Of a DNA stretch of 15,565 bases, positions 15,381 to 15,565 are shown piece by piece; the first letter of the stretch is position 1, and each line of letters starts with the position of its first letter. Origin of the DNA: Erythrobacter sp. (GTDB taxonomy: Bacteria; Pseudomonadota; Alphaproteobacteria; Sphingomonadales; Sphingomonadaceae); contig JANQTR010000136.1 of NCBI GenBank assembly GCA_030731635.1, positions 1 through 15,565 of the forward strand. The letters are read 5' to 3'. The position numbers were made by a program, and so were the translations under genes. Below the pieces are notes generated by a model. That model had not been told where the DNA came from. It made no database searches and worked only from the letters and a program-made list of their open reading frames with translations.

Positions 15381-15565
15381 GCCGGGAACGCCCCATTGGC
15401 GATCCGCAAATCGGCAGGAATATTGGTATCGAACCAGCGCGCAACGGGCGCAAGCGCGGGGTGCACCAGATCACGTTCCAACGCAGACCATACGCGCGGG
15501 ATCATAGCGAGATATTTGGCCTTGCCATCGCGCCGGTCGAGCCGGGTGAAGATACCGACAATCTT
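15377..15565 (-). CDS. amgK: AmgK-like aminoglycoside phosphotransferase-family kinase, C-terminal end only
   Basis: The last 62 codons of a gene enter from the right edge. They read KIVGIFTRLDRRDGKAKYLA, then MIPRVWSALERDLVHPALAP, VARWFDTNIPADLR, and a short tail ending at TGA 15379-15377. The segment IPRVW-x3-ERDL-xHPALAPV-xxWFD is the typical end of the phosphotransferase that sits before MurU. AmgK phosphorylates the anomeric carbon of MurNAc and GlcNAc with ATP, feeding MurU. The catalytic part lies outside, so activity cannot be judged. The stop overlaps the murU start in ATGA. This gene is upstream of the whole murU-addB-addA-trxA cluster, so the operon promoter is probably beyond the window. 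Confidence 0.8.
   Translation of the reverse strand, partial: KIVGIFTRLDRRDGKAKYLAMIPRVWSALERDLVHPALAPVARWFDTNIPADLRIANGAFPA

Noticed and set aside
1..15565. CRISPR arrays, tRNA or rRNA genes, insertion sequences, phage or defence genes
   Set aside because: I saw no regularly spaced repeats, no cloverleaf candidates with CCA ends, and no transposase, integrase or defence-type motifs in any frame I read.

Overview
The window is about 15.6 kb of GC-rich DNA (visibly above 60% G+C). It looks like a chromosomal segment of an alphaproteobacterium, most likely a sphingomonad of the Erythrobacter type. This rests on the alphaproteobacterial form of AddA/AddB, the gene order phosphotransferase-nucleotidyltransferase-addB-addA-trxA, the ArgJ and SecA sequences, and a long palindromic intergenic repeat of a kind I recall from related genomes. 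No database search was possible; the assignment is by recognition. I see no tRNA, rRNA, CRISPR array, transposase or integrase.

Layout. (1) Bases 1-848, minus strand: the exported N-terminal part of a vanadium-dependent haloperoxidase/acid phosphatase family protein that runs off the left edge. (2) Bases 849-1597: a gene-poor stretch that holds the haloperoxidase leader and a decayed reading frame, interrupted by an in-frame TAA, that resembles a conserved hypothetical protein of alphaproteobacterial accessory regions. (3) Bases 1598-5132, minus: secA followed closely by a TauE/SafE-family membrane permease. (4) Bases 5241-5527, minus: a small secreted protein of unknown function ending in its own terminator. 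(5) Bases 5616-7660, plus: argJ and an inositol-monophosphatase-family gene, almost touching, closed by a strong 29-base palindrome plus T-tract. (6) Bases 7704-15565, minus: trxA, addA, addB, murU-like and the end of an amgK-like gene, transcribed from right to left with overlapping start and stop codons.

How the genes work together. The right-hand cluster appears to be one operon. Its first visible genes (amgK/murU type) make UDP-MurNAc by the cell-wall recycling route. The next two encode the AddAB helicase-nuclease that resects double-strand breaks for RecA. trxA closes the cluster and may also have its own promoter. argJ serves arginine synthesis by the acetyl cycle. Its partner phosphatase could act on inositol phosphates or on histidinol phosphate. 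SecA is the motor for export of proteins such as the two signal-peptide proteins seen here.

Most of the window is housekeeping, and I do not find a convincing undescribed multi-gene system. The less ordinary items are the pseudogene, the haloperoxidase fragment with its leader hairpin, the uncharacterised small secreted protein, the large palindrome, and the unusual features of the AddAB proteins.
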